In this document: one piece after another, positions 59,920 through 64,000 of the stretch
Numbering within the stretch: the first letter of the stretch is position 1
Layout: the number at the start of each line of letters is the position of its first letter
Source of the DNA: Cherax quadricarinatus
Lineage: Eukaryota; Arthropoda; Malacostraca; Decapoda; Parastacidae
DNA length: 64,000 bases
NCBI RefSeq assembly: GCF_038502225.1
Contig: NW_027195520.1
Location: 108,810-172,809 of the forward strand
Direction: 5' to 3'
Notes under the pieces: generated by a model
Databases searched by the model: none
Told to the model about the DNA's origin: nothing
The model's input: only the letters and a program-made list of their open reading frames with translations
Made by a program: the position numbers and the translations under genes

Positions 59920-59950
59920 GCCACTTCGGTGGCAAAATCTAATCTAATCT
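59920..59950 (+). other. Terminal UUCG hairpin and AATCT repeat tail of LINE gamma
   Basis: GCCAC, loop TTCG, GTGGC (59920-59933) sits directly before AAAATCTAATCTAATCT, the element's 3' end. A stable tetraloop hairpin next to a short tandem tail is the arrangement used by some LINE reverse transcriptases to recognise their template. The function here is inferred. Confidence 0.6.
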
Positions 59951-61119
59951 TTAACTCCCAAAGTATTTGGAATATTTCCAAAAATGAATAATTGCAAATT
60001 AGAGAAATCATTATTCTACAATTTCTGTGAATATTATTACATTTAATTAAGTAATAAAGGCAGACTATGTACCGTAAAGTGAATAAGTTACTTCCGAGAT
60101 ATTGGCTTGGAGCGCCGGCCGGCCCACCGTCTCAGAAAAAAAAAATCGCCAAAATCGCGTTTGTTTGGGTGTATTTCTTAGTAAACTGATGTTCTAATGC
60201 AGTTAACCTCTTCAAAACATCGTTTTCTCTTACTCCGAGATTAAAGAATACGACATGGAGACGACATGAGTGTAGTAACTCATTTATATCGAAATATTGC
60301 CGATGGTCTCTTGCCATATTATGGCTTTTTTTTTTTTATTCAGTCTTGAGTATATAACATGTTTGTATGTTACTTATAGTGTTTATTATATCATATTAGA
60401 TCAATTCTGATAGATAAATAAGCCGTAGAGTTGACATATAAGCTGATATAAGCGTAATAATGAAGTAATTTCTGCTGGCTCTCTCTGGAGCGGGAATACT
60501 GCCGAGTGTTCCCAGATGGTTCCTGGATAGCTCTAAGTCTACGGATAATCTCCGCCTACTGTTTTATGATGCCAAATAGTCAGTTATTATATTAGAAAGA
60601 ATATTGCAAGAAATAGCAATAAAAAAACAAGGAAAATTTTCCAAAAAATATATGGGTTGTTAGCAGACTCGCTACCCACATCGCCGTCACCATACCTGAT
60701 ATAAATGACTACAGTTTCTTGTAGAAACGTCGTAGAACATTCATTCTGGTACTATTGTGTTGCCAAAGAGTTAAGCTATTTTTCGGTATAAATAACTCAA
60801 TTTCTATAATTTTTCGATTTTTTTTGAGAGCGCGCGGAAAATTGCCCTGCAGCCCCCTGATTCAGGCCTGTGTCTTCTCCAGATGGGGACCCGGCGGTGG
60901 CCTCCCGGGCGGGGGGTGTCGTTCATCTTTCTTCTGTATTCTTTCTTGGGGCCCTCCGGTTGGAGGGTGACTTCTGTCTTGCGGTGACTCCCTAAGTGGA
61001 AAGTATGTTCTCGTTTAACATCTTCAGCAGCATAGGAGGGCGGAGGCAGCAATTACAGGGTTCGTTTTGAAGCCACACCCCAGCTTTAGCAGGCATCAAA
61101 GTGCTGAGGAAACTTGTCT
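59951..61119. other. No gene seen
   Basis: AT-rich to about 60780, then GC-rich between 60835 and 60960. No domain, RNA or repeat family recognised. Open frames on both strands are short and unconvincing. Confidence 0.45.
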
Positions 61120-62665
61120 TCACGGTAATTGATAATTGACAGTCCTGGAGACATTCTGGAGAGTCCTGAATTTCTTCCTTGTGGTGTAGTCGAGTGCAGC
61201 AAAGCGGTGATTTTTTGAGAGTAGGTTGATCAGGGATTCAGTGGTGAATGATCGAGTTGAGTCGCAGGTGAACTTGACTGTCCCGTTGTGGAGGCCTTGA
61301 ATAATTTTTGGAGTGTACATTGCATTCTCATTCTGGTTGGTTGTGTAGAAGTACACACCAGGCAAGACGTGGACTTCTTGTAAATTAGTGGCGGTAGTAC
61401 GTAGGGATGCATCCCAAGGCTCTTGTGTTTTAACCTTCTTGGCTGGTGACTGAGACGATTGAGGTGAGGCGTCTGATTGGTCCTTTGTGATGGAGGTGGA
61501 AGCAGGTGCTGGTGGACTCTAATTGGTGGAATCGGTCGGCGTCTCAGTGGTCTCTGATTGGTCCATCTCTGTGTCGGGAGGAAGGTGTGGTAGCAGTGGA
61601 TCAGCGGTAATATTGGCGACATTTGCAGTGGATTTTATGATCTCTGTGGAAGGTGGAGATGCAGGGAATGCGAAACCAGGCATGTTGTTGAGCTTGAAGA
61701 GTTCGTTGAAGGAACCAGGTTCAGCTACATTCTGCACAGGAGCATACATGATACAGTAAATAATCTTGGCGAAGTCGCCAGCAAAAGCTGGCGAAGAAGT
61801 GGTACTAGCAGCTTGCGTGGCTTGAAGAATCATGGTAGTATCTGCTTGAAGCTTGGTAATAGCAGCATATGTGGTCTTTTTTTTTTTTTTTTTTTTTTTT
61901 TGAGTTGTTTCTTAAGTATATCTCCTCTGGTTAGGCACTTGGCAGCAAGAGCATGGTGATCATTCTTGCAGTTCAAGCACTTAAGTGGAGAGGTAGTAGT
62001 GCACGTCTTGAAGTCATGACCTTCTTGGCCGCAGGTGGAGCAGAACTTATTCTTGGCAGGGTAGTCTTTGGTGGTATGTAGGTATGAGTAACAGTTGGAA
62101 CACTGTGGAATTTGATGGAATTTTTCTGCTTCGATGAAGGCTGGATTGATGTGGAAGTAGTGAATAGCCAGTCCCTCAGCGAGAGCTCTGGCTGCCATGT
62201 TGACGTCACTGAAGGTGATCTTCAGCATGGAAGAGGCATTGGGTATTTTGGTAATGAAATCCACCTTGGCCCAAGGGTTCTGTGCTTCAATGGACGACTT
62301 GATTTCTTCGGTACCCTGGGCAGTAATGAGCCTGTCGAGTCTCTTGAGGAACACAGTTATCCTGGCGCTCAGAGTTGGGGAAGTCAAGACAATAAATCCC
62401 TGATCATGTAGAGTGGTTGTAGCAGTGGTGGTAATGAATTTTTCAGTCTCTGTGTCGTCAGTACAGACGACAACGAAGGCCTCTTTGAGCGACAGAATCG
62501 TAATTAAACTTGACGTGCAGTCTGCCACTGACGACAGCTGCAAGTGCTAACTTGGACGAGCCATTGACTGTCCCACTCTTTGGTTTGATCTTTACCCTAT
62601 TCGAGAAGTGCAACCTGAAGTGTGGTCTACGTCTGCTGTGTACCCTGGTAGAGATGTCTCTCTGT
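61120..62665 (-). pseudogene. LINE ORF1 (gag-like, CCHC), frameshifted at a homopolymer
   Basis: The minus strand starts near 62665 (VSQRDISTRVHSRRRPHFRLHF) and shifts frame near 62500. The main open part is 62543-61830, with an RRM-like region and zinc knuckles (a degenerate CSNCYSYLHTTKDYP, then CSTCGQEGHDFKTC and CLNCKNDHHALAAKC). An A-run in the sense strand (T run at 61877-61901) shifts the frame again into the reading KTTYAAITKLQADTT, continuing to 61120 with one TAG at about 61519. It ends SLINLLSKNHRFAALDYTTRKKFRTLQNVSRTVNYQLP. Upstream it is cut by PLE-B at about 62670. Confidence 0.75.
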
Positions 62666-62669
62666 GACA

Positions 62670-63125
62670 CCGCATAGGGCTTTAGACGTGGCTTATATGC
62701 TGTAGTCAGGTGAGGCAAAGCAGGAGGAGACGGGGACATAGTGGTACCATCTACTAGTCGAAGTAGGTCTTCGTCCAAAGGTTGGACAAGTGTTGAAGAA
62801 TTCTTTGCAATAAGATCCCATGATGCTGCAGTGTCTGACAGTTGTGATGAACGGTTTGAAAAACCGACAGGTTGAAGATTGAGACACTTATGCAACATAT
62901 GGGAATCTTTATTCAGGAAACATTTCGCCACACAGTGGCTTCATCAGTCCAATACAAAGCAGAAAGGTGTAAGGAGAGGAGGAGTTTGAGGTAATCTTTC
63001 CCTCAGTCTGGAGACGATGTGTTCAGTCCATCAATCTTGTAGGATGTACAGCATAGGGCCGTAGACAAGTGTTGAAGAATTCTTTGTAACAAGATCCCAT
63101 GATGCTGCAGTGTCTGACAGTTGTG
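62670..63125 (-). mobile_element. PLE-B terminal repeats interrupting LINE ORF1
   Basis: A minus-oriented unit (about 62670-63060) with a TATATGC box, GGTTTGAAAAACC hairpin and ribozyme is followed by a second partial unit (to about 63125). It corresponds unit-for-unit to 50336-50930. Confidence 0.82.
62916..62950 (-). ncRNA. Minimal hammerhead-like ribozyme motif, PLE family B (GAAAUG variant)
   Basis: GGA/TCC stem I, CUGAUGA plus A, GCCAC/GUGGC, GAAAUGUU. Confidence 0.62.
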
Positions 63126-63167
63126 ATCAATGGTATGAAAAACGGACAAGTTGACGACTGAGACACC

Positions 63168-63310
63168 AGGCTGAGGGACTGATTACCTCAAACTCCTCCT
63201 TTCCTTACACCTTTCTACTTTGTATTGGACTGATGAAGCCACTGTGTGGCGAAACGTTTCCTGAATAAAGATTTCCATATGTTGCATAAGTGTCTCAATC
63301 TTCAACATAT
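63168..63310 (+). mobile_element. PLE-B terminal repeat end, plus orientation
   Basis: From GGCTGAGGGACTGATTACC to GCATAAGTGTCTCAATC; it is the inverted partner of the preceding minus units. Confidence 0.8.
63227..63261 (+). ncRNA. Minimal hammerhead-like ribozyme motif, PLE family B
   Basis: GGA (63227-63229) with TCC (63259-63261), CUGAUGA plus A, GCCAC/GUGGC, GAAACGUU with predicted cleavage after 63258. AATAAAG follows. Confidence 0.7.
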
Positions 63311-63339
63311 CTCTACGGCTTCCACGAACTTTCCTGTAC

Positions 63340-63379
63340 TCGACTGAAGAACCTACTGAGTAGGCAAAACGTTTCGGAA
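63340..63379 (+). ncRNA. Broken hammerhead-like motif, PLE family A (G12 lost)
   Basis: TCGA, CUGAAGA and a shortened stem II are present, but the core reads CAAAAC where intact copies have CGAAAC. This removes the conserved G12, the proposed general base. Likely inactive. Confidence 0.55.
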
Positions 63380-63481
63380 TAAAGATATCTAACTGTTGCA
63401 GAGTGAATGAACAGATGGCTAAGATATCTCTGGGAATAAAATAAGGGAATTTATAAGCACATTAGTAGAGAAGAGGGTCAT

Positions 63482-63846
63482 TTAATGAACCAATATTCGT
63501 ATTAAAATGAAGGCTAAACAATGGATAAGAAAAGACAAACGAGACAATAAAATTTGAATTTCAAAAGAATGAAATACAAATCCACCAAGAACTGGTTGGA
63601 AGAGACTATACTCTTGAAGCCAAAGAGCAAAGATGTCATCAACATAGCAGAGCCAGAGAGAACGTCGCACATCAGTACTAGGAAGAAGAACAGTCTAAAA
63701 GTATTCCATGTAAAGATTAGCAAGAACAGGGGATAGAGGAGAGCCCACAGCGACACCGAAGGTTTGAGAATAATATTTACCTGGAAGGAGGAATTTGAGT
63801 CCACTCAAAGGCGAATGATATCAAGAAAGACATCAGTAGGTATACC
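63482..63846 (-). pseudogene. Penelope-like reverse transcriptase fragment
   Basis: The minus strand gives YSQTFGVAVGSPLSPxLxNxYMEYF (motif B, near 63765-63700) and, in another frame, LCYVDDIFALW (motif C with intact YVDD, near 63640). Frameshifts separate the blocks. It mirrors the plus-strand segment at 63873-64000. Confidence 0.75.
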
Positions 63847-63872
63847 TACCATTTCTTGATGTTCTTAATAAT

Positions 63873-64000
63873 CAGTAGGTTTACCTACTGATGTCTTTCT
63901 TGATCTTACTCGCCTTTGTGTGGACTCAGATTCCTTTTCCTTCCAAGGTAAAAGTTATTCTCAAACCTTCGGTGTCGCTATGGGTTCTCCTCTGTCTCCT
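63873..64000 (+). pseudogene. Penelope-like reverse transcriptase fragment, runs off window
   Basis: The plus strand reads TYxxVFLDLTRLCxDSDSFSFQGKxYSQTFGVAMGSPLSP, the region around RT motif B. It is the inverted copy of the preceding fragment, with the palindrome centre near 63860. The rest of the element lies beyond the window. Confidence 0.75.

Larger units (their letters stand above)
54456..59950 (+). mobile_element. LINE gamma: non-LTR retrotransposon with both ORFs intact
   Basis: ORF1 (54456-56063) and ORF2 (56109-59783) are uninterrupted and followed by a 167-bp 3' UTR with hairpins and an AATCT repeat tail. The 5' boundary is unknown and may reach back to the repeats at 51.4 kb. 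No damage is visible, so this is the best candidate for a recently active element in the window. Confidence 0.88.

Noticed and set aside
60835..60970. GC-rich promoter or CpG island of a host gene
   Set aside because: Very short, with no downstream coding sequence.

Overview
The window is eukaryotic, and everything I can identify in it is transposable-element DNA. I recognise no host protein-coding gene, rRNA, canonical tRNA gene, prokaryotic operon or CRISPR array. The mixture (CR1 with an esterase ORF1, RNase H-bearing non-LTR elements, BEL/Pao, Penelope-like elements with GIY-YIG nucleases, a tRNA-headed SINE, many dinucleotide and trinucleotide repeats) suggests an arthropod, most likely a decapod crustacean such as a crayfish. 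That assignment is inference from repeat style only.

Layout. 0.25-3.2 kb: decayed CR1/L2-like LINE (minus). 3.8-10.9 kb: decayed LINE (plus, 'LINE beta') carrying two SINE copies and a nested Penelope-like (PLE) insertion at 6.5-8.8 kb. 11.6-14.0 kb: Ty3/gypsy remnant (minus) with integrase upstream of reverse transcriptase, a copia-like (Gmr1-type) order. 14-21.3 kb: nearly complete BEL/Pao element (minus) with two LTRs. 22.1-27 kb: badly decayed RNase H-bearing LINE (minus). 28.2-36.7 kb: a LINE alpha copy (minus) split by a CR1 copy (plus), which is itself split by a 4.15 kb PLE composite; a 2.5 kb array of PLE terminal repeats sits in its RNase H. 36.7-43.6 kb: PLE-C palindrome containing a full-length LINE alpha (plus), whose ORF1 contains a 610 bp PLE-D insertion. 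44-48.7 kb: almost intact CR1 (minus) with a PLE-A insertion. 49.7-50.9 kb: more PLE terminal repeats. 51.4-52.8 kb: tandem hairpin-bearing repeats. 54.4-59.95 kb: LINE gamma (plus), both ORFs open. 61.1-62.7 kb: LINE ORF1 (minus). 62.7-64 kb: PLE-B repeats and a PLE reverse-transcriptase palindrome running off the window.

The most striking signal is in the PLE terminal repeats. Five sequence families (A-E) share one layout: TATA-like box, about 150 nt, a very small hammerhead-ribozyme-like motif (stem I, C/U-UGANG/A-A, a stem II hairpin, GAAACGUH), an AATAAA-type motif, and a second small hairpin beginning GUCGGU. Stem I, stem II and the GUCGGU hairpin differ in sequence between families but keep base pairing, which is covariation visible directly in the window. 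Stem III is only the palindrome ACGU, so pairing would need two ribozyme copies, as in the small dimeric hammerheads known from Penelope-like elements. Three families also change the core pair C3-G8 to U3-A8. PLE insertions have 12-14 bp target-site duplications and are mostly built of inverted copies. Some arms carry so many small indels that uncorrected assembly error is likely there.
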